A DNA stretch of 33,543 nucleotides from an uncultured Pelagibacteraceae bacterium (GCA_902601785.1 CACKOH010000010.1:1-33543), one strand, 5' to 3'. Numbered from the stretch's first letter, positions 17,284 to 25,485 are shown. The notes: generated by a model not told the origin, from the letters alone. Numbers and translations: made by a program.

Positions 17284-17712
17284 ATGATCTTAAAATTTTT
17301 AGATAAGATCGGTAGAAAAAAAGTTGTATTAGATAGAGGTCCTTCGCATCCTAAATTTGATGAAGCAAAGCCTTGGATGAACCGGTATTATGTTTTAATG
17401 AGACACCGACCAAAGTGGTTTCCATTCAATATATTAATACATGAGATGCTAGCTGATGATCACGGTGAAGGTGTGCATAATCACACTTTTCCTTATATAA
17501 CAATAGTTTTAAGAGATGGTTATTGGGAAACTTTGAGTACAGGAAAATTCTGGAGACCACCTGGCTATATTGGCTTTAGATCAGCAAATAATTTGCATAG
17601 AGTGGATCTTAAGCCAGGAACAAGACCATTAACTATATTTATTTCTGGTCCATTTGGATTACGTAAAGGACCAAGATCAGAATATGGTATTGACTTTAAA
17701 ACCAAAAAATGA
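17284..17712 (+). CDS. Small cupin-like protein, function unknown
   Basis: A 142-residue soluble protein with no name that I recognise. It has features of a single-domain cupin: HEMLADDHGEGVHNHTFPY gives a metal-site-like His cluster with HNH, followed by TIVLRDGYWE, a Gly-rich turn, PGYIGFRS and a later NLHRVDL whose His could be the second-motif ligand. Rich in Trp, Pro and Arg, with no signal peptide. It begins two bases after the bamB-like stop, and its last four bases (ATGA) overlap the start of the AFG1-type gene, so it is cotranscribed. A metal-dependent dioxygenase or isomerase fold is possible, but no reaction can be assigned. Confidence 0.6.
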   Translation: MILKFLDKIGRKKVVLDRGPSHPKFDEAKPWMNRYYVLMRHRPKWFPFNILIHEMLADDHGEGVHNHTFPYITIVLRDGYWETLSTGKFWRPPGYIGFRSANNLHRVDLKPGTRPLTIFISGPFGLRKGPRSEYGIDFKTKK

Positions 17713-18761
17713 ATTTAGACAATCTTTTCCAAAATTTTTGTAAAAAAAATAATTTAGAAATTAATTCTTATCAATTATCTGTTATTGACGAATTAAAAAG
17801 TTATTATAAATTAAATTTTAATAAATCAATTTTAAATAAATTTTTTTCAAAAAATAATTCAAGACAAGCTTTTTATTTACATGGAGGTGTTGGTGTTGGA
17901 AAAACAATGATCTTAAATTTTTTTTTTGATTTAGTAAAAGAAAAAAAATTAAGACAGCACTTCAATGAGTTTATGCTGAGCTTTCATGATTTTGCACATG
18001 AAAGAAAAGAAAATAATGAGGAAAATATAATCAACCAATTTGTAAAAGATTTAAAATCTAAAACTAAATTAATTTATTTTGATGAGTTTCAAGTAACTAA
18101 TATTGTCGATGCGATGATTTTAGGAAAATTATTTGAGCAAATATTTAAAGAAAATATTAAAATTATTTTAACGTCTAATACAAAAATTTCTGAACTTTAT
18201 AAAGATGGACTTCAAAGAGATCAGTTTAAACCTTTTATAAAAATTATGGAGAAACATTCTGTTGAACTTGAGCTCAAAATAGAGGATGATTATAGAAAAT
18301 CAAATGAAAATCAAAAACAAAGATATTTTTACCCTCTCAATCAAGAGACTAATTTTAAAATAAATAAATTTTTTAGGACTATCACAAAAGATAAAAATCA
18401 TTTATCGAAAATAATTAGCATAAAGGGAAGAGATTTTAAAATAGATTATTTTTATGAAGGAGTAGCTAGATTTAATTTTGATGATCTATGCAATCGAAAC
18501 CTTGGTGCTGAAGATTATTTGGAGATAATTAAAAATTGCAAATTCGTTACTCTTGATAATATTCCACAATTTAATGATATTAATTCTAATCAACAACAAC
18601 GATTTATAACTTTAATAGATGTCATATATGACAAAAATATTCCTCTAGCTGTTACTGCTGATCAAAATTTAGATCAATTTACCTCATCAAAATTACTAGA
18701 AAACCCATTTAAACGAACTGTCAGTCGATTATATGAATTAACATCTATTGAAAAAAATTAA
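17709..18761 (+). CDS. zapE: AFG1/ZapE-type ATPase
   Basis: P-loop ATPase of the AFG1-like family (350 residues, usual length). Walker A is GGVGVGKT at residues 59-66, followed at once by hydrophobic residues as in AAA+ relatives. Walker B is LIYFDEFQVTNIVDAM, a wording specific to this family. ILTSNTKISELYKDGLQRDQFKPFI gives sensor 1 and the characteristic N-P/D-L-Y-x-x-G-L-Q-R stretch. In E. coli ZapE associates with the divisome, while mitochondrial AFG1 aids turnover of respiratory subunits. Which applies here is unknown. It overlaps the cupin-like gene by four bases and the yjbQ start by one base. Confidence 0.9.
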   Translation: MNLDNLFQNFCKKNNLEINSYQLSVIDELKSYYKLNFNKSILNKFFSKNNSRQAFYLHGGVGVGKTMILNFFFDLVKEKKLRQHFNEFMLSFHDFAHERKENNEENIINQFVKDLKSKTKLIYFDEFQVTNIVDAMILGKLFEQIFKENIKIILTSNTKISELYKDGLQRDQFKPFIKIMEKHSVELELKIEDDYRKSNENQKQRYFYPLNQETNFKINKFFRTITKDKNHLSKIISIKGRDFKIDYFYEGVARFNFDDLCNRNLGAEDYLEIIKNCKFVTLDNIPQFNDINSNQQQRFITLIDVIYDKNIPLAVTADQNLDQFTSSKLLENPFKRTVSRLYELTSIEKN

Positions 18762-19180
18762 TGAAGCAAGAATTCTTTAATCTTAAAATAAATACGAATG
18801 GTCAAAGGTTGTATGAATTTACTGATCAAACAATTCAGTGGATTAATAACAATAAATTTAAAAATGGGATGCTTAATTTAAGTATTCAACATACTAGTGC
18901 ATCTCTAATTGTTCAAGAAAATGCTGATCCAGATGTTCAAACAGATTTAATAAATTATTTTGATAAACTGGTACCTATGAACAGTAAATTGTACATACAC
19001 ACCACTGAAGGTAAAGACGATATGCCTGCTCATATAAAATCTGCCTTAACTAACAATCAAATCTCAATTAGTATTAAAAATAATGAATTACTACTTGGAA
19101 CTTGGCAAGGTTTATATTTATTTGAACATCGTATAGAGACACAAAATAGAACAATTATTCACCATTTTATTGGCGAATAG
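18761..19180 (+). CDS. YjbQ/UPF0047 family protein
   Basis: A 139-residue protein, full length for the family. Typical wording is LSIQHTSASLIVQENADPDVQTDL (about 41-64), HTTEGKDDMPAHIKSAL and LGTWQGLYLFEHR near the C-terminus. The family has been linked to a weak thiamine-phosphate synthase activity, and its physiological role is unclear. The ATG shares its first base with the stop of the AFG1-type gene (TAATG). The gene ends five bases before the convergent photolyase gene, with no terminator hairpin between them. Confidence 0.88.
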   Translation: MKQEFFNLKINTNGQRLYEFTDQTIQWINNNKFKNGMLNLSIQHTSASLIVQENADPDVQTDLINYFDKLVPMNSKLYIHTTEGKDDMPAHIKSALTNNQISISIKNNELLLGTWQGLYLFEHRIETQNRTIIHHFIGE

Positions 19181-19185
19181 AGCAT

Positions 19186-20604
19186 TTATTTCTTAAGTGA
19201 TTGGAAAGCTTCTAAAGCAGCAGCTCTTGCTTTTTCGTGAATCACAATAGGTTTAGGATAATCTTTCCCTATTATAGTCTTTATTGCTTCTTGATATTTG
19301 TGTTCCATTTCCCAAGGTTTATGGATGAATTTATTAGGCACTTTATTTAATTCTGGAACCCATTTCTTCACATACAAACCTTCTTTATCAAATTTTTCAC
19401 CCTGCAAAATTGGATTAAATATTCTAAAGTAAGGTGCAGCATCCGCTCCACAACCAGCAACCCATTGCCATTGAGCTACGTTATTTGCTTTATTAAAATC
19501 TAATAAACAATTTCTGAAATGTTTTTCACCCTCAGTCCAATTAATTCTCAAATGCTTAACCAAAAAAGAACCAACTACCATTCTAATTCTGTTATGCATC
19601 CATCCAGTTTCGTATAACTCTCTCATTCCAGCATCTACAATAGGATAGCCTGTCATTCCTGATTTCCATGCTTTTAAAAACTTTTCGTTTTTTATCCAAG
19701 GAAATCGATCAAATTCTTTTCTATAATTACCTTTTAAAAATTCTGGAAAATAATTAATTAAACTATGTGAAAACTCACGCCAGCCTAATTCATTGATATA
19801 TTTTCTGTAGCCAATTCCTTTAGATTTAATTTCATTACATTTTTGCCAAATAGTACTTACATGAATTTGACCATGCTTAATATAAGGTGACAATTTTGAA
19901 GTACCTTCAACCGACGGGTAATCTCTCGCCGTTCCATAATCTTTAATTCTTTTTTCAATTAAAGTATTAAGAACTTTTTTAGAGTCACTCTCTGAAACTT
20001 TCCAATATTCTTCAAATTTTTTATACCAATTCTTTTTAGGTAAAATATCTTTAGCCTCAATACAATTTTTGAAAACTGTGATTGACTTTGTCTTTTTTTT
20101 TACAATATAACTTTTACTTGGTGGTAAGCTTAAATATATTTGTTCAGCATTTCTCCAAAATGGACTAAATACTTTAAAGGGTGTTCCATCGTTTTTAGTT
20201 ACTACTTGAAATTCGTTTAAAATATTTCCTTTAAAATATTTAAACTGAACTTCATTTTTTAAAAAAGCATCTCTAATTTTTTTACCTTTAGCAATTACGT
20301 CTGGTTCGTATATTTTATTCCAATAAACTGAAATGTTATCTTTTTTTTTTATCTTTGATAACACATCTAGCTCATCTCCCTCTAATATTTGAAGATTTAT
20401 TCTATATTTAGATAATTCTGATTTAAATTCTTCTAAAGATTTATAAAGCCACCATTTTTGTGCTTCTCGTTTTTTATCAAAATCAGCTTTGTTATAAATA
20501 AATAATCCAACAACATTATCATGATTTTGACTAGCAAAAGAAAGTGCTGGATTATGTTCAATTCTAAAATCTTCCCTGATCCAAAATATTGCATTTTTTG
20601 TCAT
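19186..20604 (-). CDS. phrB: Deoxyribodipyrimidine photolyase
   Basis: Light-driven repair of cyclobutane pyrimidine dimers using FAD and an antenna cofactor, fitting a sunlit surface-water lifestyle. The start at 20604 (MTKNAIFWIRED) is chosen over an in-frame ATG at 20661. The latter would overlap the preceding gene and add nineteen residues not seen in the family. The 472 residues show the N-terminal Rossmann antenna domain, then the FAD domain with EGTSKLSPYIKHGQIH, LGWREFSHSL, GMTGYPIVDAGMREL, TGWMHNRIRM and WQWVAGCGADAAPYFRIFNP. Those motifs are diagnostic of class I CPD photolyases. It follows the ammonia-lyase-like gene by seven bases and is probably the last gene of that transcript. 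Confidence 0.93.
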   Translation of the reverse strand: MTKNAIFWIREDFRIEHNPALSFASQNHDNVVGLFIYNKADFDKKREAQKWWLYKSLEEFKSELSKYRINLQILEGDELDVLSKIKKKDNISVYWNKIYEPDVIAKGKKIRDAFLKNEVQFKYFKGNILNEFQVVTKNDGTPFKVFSPFWRNAEQIYLSLPPSKSYIVKKKTKSITVFKNCIEAKDILPKKNWYKKFEEYWKVSESDSKKVLNTLIEKRIKDYGTARDYPSVEGTSKLSPYIKHGQIHVSTIWQKCNEIKSKGIGYRKYINELGWREFSHSLINYFPEFLKGNYRKEFDRFPWIKNEKFLKAWKSGMTGYPIVDAGMRELYETGWMHNRIRMVVGSFLVKHLRINWTEGEKHFRNCLLDFNKANNVAQWQWVAGCGADAAPYFRIFNPILQGEKFDKEGLYVKKWVPELNKVPNKFIHKPWEMEHKYQEAIKTIIGKDYPKPIVIHEKARAAALEAFQSLKK

Positions 20605-20611
20605 GTGAATT

Positions 20612-21745
20612 TTATTTTCTTCCCTTAGATAGCAGTTGTCTGTAAAGTTTAACATCTGCATTACCTTCGCATCCTATTACTAAAACATTAGATTTTTCGT
20701 TAATTTCAATGAGTTTTTTAGTCTTGTAATTATTACAAACACCAATCAGGCTTATAATCCCAGGTGTTGAGCATTCTCCACCAATTATGGAATTTTTGCA
20801 TAGCTTTTTATCTTTTAACATAGCTACAGTTTTGGCAACATTCCGATCACTTACAGATACACAACAATTGCTTGCTTTTTTTAATATTTGCCAAGGAATA
20901 TATGACATTTCATTACATGACATACCGCCCATGATACTTTCTTTTTTAATCTTAATTTTTTTAAGTCTATTAATTTTAATACTCTGAAGTACACAATCAG
21001 CTCTATCAGGCTCAACAATTATAATTTTTGGGATCCTTTTAAAATATTTTGCAATACCAGCAACAACACCTGCAGCCATGCCCCCCACACCGGCTTGTAA
21101 AAAAATATGTGTTATATATTGATTAGTTTGTTTAGATATTTCTCTTATCATTATGGAGTATCCTGCCATAGTTAGTTGAGGAACTAATTTGTAATCTCTT
21201 GTCGCAACATCTTGCACAATTTTCCAATTATTTTTTTTCGATAACTTTTTACATTCATTAAGTGAGTTTTCATAATCTCCTTTAACTCTCATAACTTCAG
21301 CTCCAAATCTTTTAATTTCTTTGACTCTCGAATCACTTACGTATTGACTGACAAAGATTTTACATTTTAAACCTAATCTTTTTGCACCCCATGCAACAGA
21401 TCTACCATGGTTTCCAGCAGTTGCTGAGGAAATAATTATATTTTTTTTTCCTTTAGATATTCTTTCAACAGCATATGCTCCTCCTAATGCCTTAAAGGAT
21501 TTTAAATGAAATCTTTTGGACTCATCTTTATAAAAAACATTATTTACTTTTAAATTTTTTTGTAATTTATCGAGTTTAAGTAGGGGTGTAGCCTTATAAT
21601 TTTTCCAACTAGAAATTGATTTAAAAGCTTTTGTTAATAACAAAGAAGGGACAAATCTTAAAACATAATTTCTTTTAAAACTAAAATTATTATTTTTTAT
21701 AGATTTTGTAAGCTTCCAGTTTTTAATACTTTTTAAAGTCTTCAC
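20612..21745 (-). CDS. Diaminopropionate ammonia-lyase-like PLP enzyme
   Basis: Fold-type II pyridoxal-phosphate enzyme, resembling 2,3-diaminopropionate ammonia-lyase (YgeX), which releases two ammonia and pyruvate. The 377 residues use a GTG start placed one base after the upstream stop. The PLP lysine is Lys85 in KSFKALGGAYA, preceded by the usual DESKRFHLKSFK wording. The phosphate-binding loop is seen in AGVGGMAAG, and SSATAGNHGRSVAWGAKRLG binds the substrate side. IMGGMSCNEMSYIPWQIL also matches that family. Some threonine/serine dehydratase relatives share these motifs, so the substrate is a family-level inference. It lies between a glutamine synthetase and a photolyase gene. Ammonia release beside a glutamine synthetase gene would make sense for nitrogen recycling. 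Confidence 0.8.
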   Translation of the reverse strand: MKTLKSIKNWKLTKSIKNNNFSFKRNYVLRFVPSLLLTKAFKSISSWKNYKATPLLKLDKLQKNLKVNNVFYKDESKRFHLKSFKALGGAYAVERISKGKKNIIISSATAGNHGRSVAWGAKRLGLKCKIFVSQYVSDSRVKEIKRFGAEVMRVKGDYENSLNECKKLSKKNNWKIVQDVATRDYKLVPQLTMAGYSIMIREISKQTNQYITHIFLQAGVGGMAAGVVAGIAKYFKRIPKIIIVEPDRADCVLQSIKINRLKKIKIKKESIMGGMSCNEMSYIPWQILKKASNCCVSVSDRNVAKTVAMLKDKKLCKNSIIGGECSTPGIISLIGVCNNYKTKKLIEINEKSNVLVIGCEGNADVKLYRQLLSKGRK

Positions 21746-21746
21746 T

Positions 21747-23072
21747 TTAACAGTCTAAAGTATTTTGTCTTTCCCATTGTGTTACAGGTTTGGACTTATC
21801 GAAGTTTTCTTTATTATCAAATTCATTAATTTCAGATTTTCTAAGTTTTATATAACTATTAATTGTTTCTTTTCCAAAAGCTTCATTCATTTCCTTATTA
21901 TTTTTTAAAAGTTCTAGCGAGTCTTGAAGTTCATTTGGTAATTTAGGTAAATTAGGATATTTTTTATAATCTGTGTACATATTACAAGTAAGAGGCTCTC
22001 CTGGATCAATTTTATTTTTTAATCCATATAGCCCAGCAGCTAATACGCTTGCTTGTAATAAATATGGATTTGCAGATCCATCCATCAATCTTAATTCAAA
22101 TCTACCAGGATCTGGAATCCTTATCATATGTGTTCTGTTATTACCTGTATAAGATATGCTGCTCGGTGACCATGATGCCCCAGATTTTGTTGGAGGTGCA
22201 TTAATTCTTCTATAGCTATTAATTGTTGGATTAAAGAAAGCAGATAGGGACGAGGCGTTTTTAATTACTCCACCTAAAAAATTATAAGCCATTTTACTAA
22301 GTCCAAACTTGTCAGATTTATCTAAAAATTTATTTTTCTTTCCATCCCAAACTGATACGTGGGCATGACAGCCATTACCTGTGAGGTTTTCAAATGGTTT
22401 AGGCATAAAGGTTGCTCTCAAACCATGTTTTTCAGCTATGGTTTTTACCATATATTTGAAAAATGTGTGTCTATCAGCTGTTTTTAGACAATCATTATAG
22501 TCCCAATTCATTTCAAATTGTCCATTAGCGTCTTCATGATCATTTTGATAAGGACCCCATCCCATCTCAATCATGCAATCACAAATTTCTTTAATTAAAT
22601 CATATCTCCTCATTAACGCTGATTGGTCATAACAGGGTTTAGATTGAGTATCTCTTACATCAGCAATAGAATTTCCATCAGGTGAAATTAAAAAGTATTC
22701 ACACTCTACACCTGATTTCATTGTTAAATTTCGTTTTTTTAATTTCTTAATTTGATTCTTTAACATTACTCTTGGAGAAGCTTCTACAGGTTTACCATTC
22801 ATCCATAAGTCTGATGCAAGCCATCCCACCTCTTTATTCCAAGGTAATTGAATAAGACTGTCTGGGTCTGGAATACCAAACATATCGCTATCTGCGGGAG
22901 ACATATCTAGCCAAGCTGCAAAACCAGCAAATCCTGCTCCTGCAGTCTGCATTTCTTTAATAGCATGCGTTGGAACTAGTTTTGATCTGAGTACGCCAAA
23001 AAGATCAACAAAGCTTATTAAGAAATATTTTATTTTTTTTTGCTTTGCTATTTTGAATAAGTTTTTAGCCAT
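21747..23072 (-). CDS. glnT: Type III glutamine synthetase / gamma-glutamylmethylamide synthetase-like
   Basis: ATP-dependent ligase joining glutamate to an amine: ammonia (glutamine) or methylamine (gamma-glutamylmethylamide). The 441 residues have the GlnT/GmaS size and opening (FVDLFGVLRSKLVP, then TAGAGFAGFAAW). Metal and ATP residues are intact: E123 and E125 in VECEYF, E180 and E187 in HEDANGQFEMNW, H236 and H238 in NGCHAHVS, then NRTHMIRIPDPGRFELR and DGSANPYL. By wording this copy is closer to my memory of GmaS than the 489-residue paralogue elsewhere in the window. It lies 17 bases after a 50-residue membrane protein gene and two bases before the ammonia-lyase-like gene's start. Which amine it uses cannot be told from sequence. 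Confidence 0.8.
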   Translation of the reverse strand: MAKNLFKIAKQKKIKYFLISFVDLFGVLRSKLVPTHAIKEMQTAGAGFAGFAAWLDMSPADSDMFGIPDPDSLIQLPWNKEVGWLASDLWMNGKPVEASPRVMLKNQIKKLKKRNLTMKSGVECEYFLISPDGNSIADVRDTQSKPCYDQSALMRRYDLIKEICDCMIEMGWGPYQNDHEDANGQFEMNWDYNDCLKTADRHTFFKYMVKTIAEKHGLRATFMPKPFENLTGNGCHAHVSVWDGKKNKFLDKSDKFGLSKMAYNFLGGVIKNASSLSAFFNPTINSYRRINAPPTKSGASWSPSSISYTGNNRTHMIRIPDPGRFELRLMDGSANPYLLQASVLAAGLYGLKNKIDPGEPLTCNMYTDYKKYPNLPKLPNELQDSLELLKNNKEMNEAFGKETINSYIKLRKSEINEFDNKENFDKSKPVTQWERQNTLDC

Positions 23073-23089
23073 TACCTAGGCTATCACAA

Positions 23090-23242
23090 TTATTTAAAAA
23101 ATGAAAAGATAGTTTCCTTATATAAAATAAAATTTACAACTACTATTAAGATAATTGCGAGAATTACACCATACTTTGCTTTTGGAAAAGCAACCCCTCT
23201 CATTTTCGTTGGTCTTAGCTCTTCGTTTTTATCTTCACTCAT
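23090..23242 (-). CDS. Small single-pass membrane protein, 50 residues
   Basis: A short open frame read directly from the sequence: ATG at 23242, stop at 23090-23092. The product begins MSEDKNEELRPTKMRG, polar and charged, followed by a single hydrophobic helix (about residues 25-41, GVILAIILIVVVNFILY) and a short tail ending in FSFFK. No family recognised. It sits between the terminator of the amt unit and the glutamine synthetase gene, whose start is 17 bases past its stop. It is therefore probably the first gene of the glnT-like transcript. No ribosome binding site is visible, and the leader would be very short. The clean soluble-plus-helix layout argues for a real gene, but its size leaves doubt. 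Confidence 0.55.
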   Translation of the reverse strand: MSEDKNEELRPTKMRGVAFPKAKYGVILAIILIVVVNFILYKETIFSFFK

Positions 23243-23256
23243 TATAATAAGTTTAT

Positions 23257-23286
23257 AAAAAAGGGCGCTACATTCAAGTAGCGCCC
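23257..23286 (-). terminator. Rho-independent terminator closing the mgs-amt unit
   Basis: Read on the minus strand, GGGCGCTAC (23286-23278), a six-base loop (TTGAAT) and GTAGCGCCC (23271-23263) make a perfect nine-base-pair GC-rich stem. It is followed by six T residues (23262-23257). It begins 14 bases past the stop of the 76-residue membrane protein gene and marks the end of the methylated-amine/ammonium transcript. Confidence 0.92.
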
Positions 23287-23300
23287 AAATTTTCTTTTAA

Positions 23301-23531
23301 TTACCAATCGGTAATATTGCTTTTATGATCGTTTGCACCGTGTCTTTTTCTAGATAATCTATCAAGTTCTTCTCTCTCAGATTTATCTGTGATGACACTC
23401 CATCCAATCCATACAGCAATTAACAATAGGACTAGTATAAATTCACTAGATCCTGCTCCCGGATAAACCGATCCAGCAACCTCTTCTGCAGGTTTATTTA
23501 GATGATCTATCCAGTTTGATACTGTAGCCAT
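23301..23531 (-). CDS. Small single-pass membrane protein next to the ammonium transporter
   Basis: A 76-residue protein that I do not recognise. Residues 1-29 are polar (with PGAGSSEF just before the membrane), a helix spans about 31-48 (FILVLLLIAVWIGWSVI), and the rest is a strongly charged tail (DKSEREELDRLSRKRHG). It starts 11 bases after the amt stop with a strong AAGGAG ribosome binding site six bases before the ATG, and the terminator follows directly. The tight coupling to amt suggests an accessory or regulatory subunit of the transporter, taking the place usually held by glnK. This role is inference from position only. Confidence 0.75.
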   Translation of the reverse strand: MATVSNWIDHLNKPAEEVAGSVYPGAGSSEFILVLLLIAVWIGWSVITDKSEREELDRLSRKRHGANDHKSNITDW

Positions 23532-23542
23532 ATTTTTCTCCT

Positions 23543-24943
23543 TTACCTGGTTGCCGATGCGACTGCTTTTTCATCATCTTTTGCAGTCTCCATCATTTCA
23601 TAGTCTAGTCCTGCTATCTCAACTTCACGAGGGATTCTTAATTTACCCATTCCGTTGAGAACTCTAGCAATTATATATCCTGGTATAAGCCCAAGAACAA
23701 CGAACATTATTATTGCTCCTATGAATTGACCCAATGGATTAATTGTTGCATAAGTTGATCCATCAAACATAGCTCCAACGCTATACCCAGATGAAGGATA
23801 GCCATTTAAAACAAAGCCACAGATTACAAGACCAACAAAGCCAGCATAACCATGTACAGCTACTGCCCCAACTGCATCATCAATTTTGAACTTTCGTTCA
23901 ACCCAATAATGAAGTTTGTAGGAAATCACAACACCAATCATACCAATAATTAATGCCTGAATTGGATGATATAAGTCATTTCCAGCTGATGCACATATTA
24001 TACCTGCTAGTCCACTAGAGTAAGTCCAGAAAGGATCACCTTTTGCAATAACATATCCAGCTAACAATCCACCTGATAACGACATTAAGAAGTTCATAGT
24101 TATTCCACTTAATGTAGTAGGCGTTAAATAGATGTTAGTTGCAGTCCAGAATGTTACCCCTTCCATTCCATACTCTGGTCCAAGGTCATAAATTGGAACA
24201 TTACATGCTGCATAAAATCCCCAGAAACCAGTATAAATTAGAAATAATCCAATAGTAACCAGCCAAGGATTTCTAGGTCCTATATTTCTTGGTTCACCAC
24301 TTGATGAGAACTTTCCAATTCTTGGTCCTAGAACCATAAGAACACCTAGTGCAAATCCACCTGCTATAGCATGAATAACACCTGACGCATAAGCATCGTG
24401 ATATCCTAAAAGTTTTAACATCCACCCATCAAAGTGCCATCCCCATGAAGCATCTATCGACCAGAAAACAGATCCAATCGCAATTGCTAAAACTCCAAAT
24501 GCAAAAGTTGTTATCCTTTCAATGATAGCCCCAGAAACGATAGAAGCAGCAGTCCATGAAAATAATAAAAACGCCGCCCAGAAAACACCCATAATATGAT
24601 CGTTTAGATTTACTGCCATAAGAGCATTAGTTGGATTAGCAAGATCATTTCCTCCAAATCCACCACTTAAAACGAGTCCGGTACTTTCTGTCATTATTGA
24701 CGGAGCTAGTCCAGGTCCTGTTGGAAAAGCCCAATAAATCCACCAACCAAATAAAAACCATGTTACTGTTACCAAAGGTATAAGCATTGTGTTTTTCATT
24801 AAGGTATGTTGGTGGTGTTTGTATCTTGACGCTCCAACTTCATACATACAGAAACCGACGTGAATTAAAAACATCAGTACTACTGTTACCCAGTAGTAAA
24901 ACTCTGTAAATATAGTAGTAAGAGCACCTAACTGATCAGTCAT
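23543..24943 (-). CDS. amt: AMT-family ammonium (methylammonium) transporter
   Basis: Inner-membrane channel-like transporter for ammonium, with methylammonium as a common alternative substrate. The 466 residues show eleven or so hydrophobic segments and the family marks. The twin pore histidines lie in ASGVIHAIAGG and in AVAVHGYAGFVG, with DDAVGAVAVHG before the second, and AGNDLYHP and a Trp/Phe-rich periplasmic vestibule are present. The C-terminal cytoplasmic tail (REVEIAGLDYEMMETAKDDEKAV) resembles AMT tails that contact regulators, though no glnK lies beside it. A strong run of G residues (GGGGG) precedes the ATG. It is the penultimate gene of the mgs unit, after a 124-base gap that could hold its own promoter. 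Confidence 0.93.
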   Translation of the reverse strand: MTDQLGALTTIFTEFYYWVTVVLMFLIHVGFCMYEVGASRYKHHQHTLMKNTMLIPLVTVTWFLFGWWIYWAFPTGPGLAPSIMTESTGLVLSGGFGGNDLANPTNALMAVNLNDHIMGVFWAAFLLFSWTAASIVSGAIIERITTFAFGVLAIAIGSVFWSIDASWGWHFDGWMLKLLGYHDAYASGVIHAIAGGFALGVLMVLGPRIGKFSSSGEPRNIGPRNPWLVTIGLFLIYTGFWGFYAACNVPIYDLGPEYGMEGVTFWTATNIYLTPTTLSGITMNFLMSLSGGLLAGYVIAKGDPFWTYSSGLAGIICASAGNDLYHPIQALIIGMIGVVISYKLHYWVERKFKIDDAVGAVAVHGYAGFVGLVICGFVLNGYPSSGYSVGAMFDGSTYATINPLGQFIGAIIMFVVLGLIPGYIIARVLNGMGKLRIPREVEIAGLDYEMMETAKDDEKAVASATR

Positions 24944-25067
24944 TTTTTACCCCCATATTTGTTTAAGAAATCTTATGAAATTTTTTGGGGTGTGACAAAC
25001 AAAACAACTGTTAAAAACCTACTGTGGACAATAGATTTAAAAATAAAATCAACTCTTGATTGTGATA

Positions 25068-25478
25068 TTAAAATTTTAAATAAGCTTTTTTCAAATCAAC
25101 AAGTGGATGTTTAGGAGACATTTGAAATTTAACTAACAGTTCTCTAGCTATCATATCTCTGTCTTGTTGATTGTCAGGTAGTTTAATTGATTTTGGAATA
25201 GTAACCCACCCGTTAGCATTTCTACAAAATACCGCTGGTCTGTCTTCTTCATAACCCATATGAACATCTTCTAGCCAGTTAAGATCATCCCATCCCATAG
25301 CTTCAATATACTTCTTCAAAAATGGAGTTATCTTTTTGTAATCAGGAAGTAAGTTAACATCATATCTGTAACCAATATGTTGACCAATTAATTTTTCTCT
25401 TGCAGTTTCCTTAAAAGTACTAAGCTTGTCTTTTTTTGGTTTACCTTTAGATTTTATTTTTGTTTTTTTCTTTGGCAT
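25068..25478 (-). CDS. Unrecognised basic protein in the N-methylglutamate synthase unit
   Basis: I recognise no family. I take the ATG at 25478, seven bases after the MgsC-type gene's stop, giving 136 residues. An in-frame ATG at 25514 would overlap that gene by 29 bases and add a poorly conserved-looking MELIIITKYKLT. The start has no ribosome binding site, unlike its neighbours. The first 20 or so residues are extremely Lys-rich (MPKKKTKIKSKGKPKK) and resemble the start of the MgsC-type protein. The rest is a compact acidic/aromatic domain with MGWDDLNWLEDVHMGY and CRNANGWVTIPKSIKLP, and no membrane segment. Position among mgsABC and amt suggests a partner or assembly factor of the synthase, or a small regulatory subunit. 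No reaction can be proposed. Confidence 0.7.
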   Translation of the reverse strand: MPKKKTKIKSKGKPKKDKLSTFKETAREKLIGQHIGYRYDVNLLPDYKKITPFLKKYIEAMGWDDLNWLEDVHMGYEEDRPAVFCRNANGWVTIPKSIKLPDNQQDRDMIARELLVKFQMSPKHPLVDLKKAYLKF

Positions 25479-25485
25479 AGTTAAT

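Noticed and set aside
20605..20661. Earlier start for the photolyase at 20661
   Set aside because: It overlaps the end of the lyase-like gene by 50 bases and adds residues before the conserved MTKNAIFWIRED opening.
24944..25067. 124-base gap before amt as a possible riboswitch or small RNA
   Set aside because: Only a weak six-pair hairpin (CTACTG 25019-25024 with CAATAG 25029-25034, one G-U pair) is visible. No known SAR11 RNA motif is recognised. It probably just holds a promoter.
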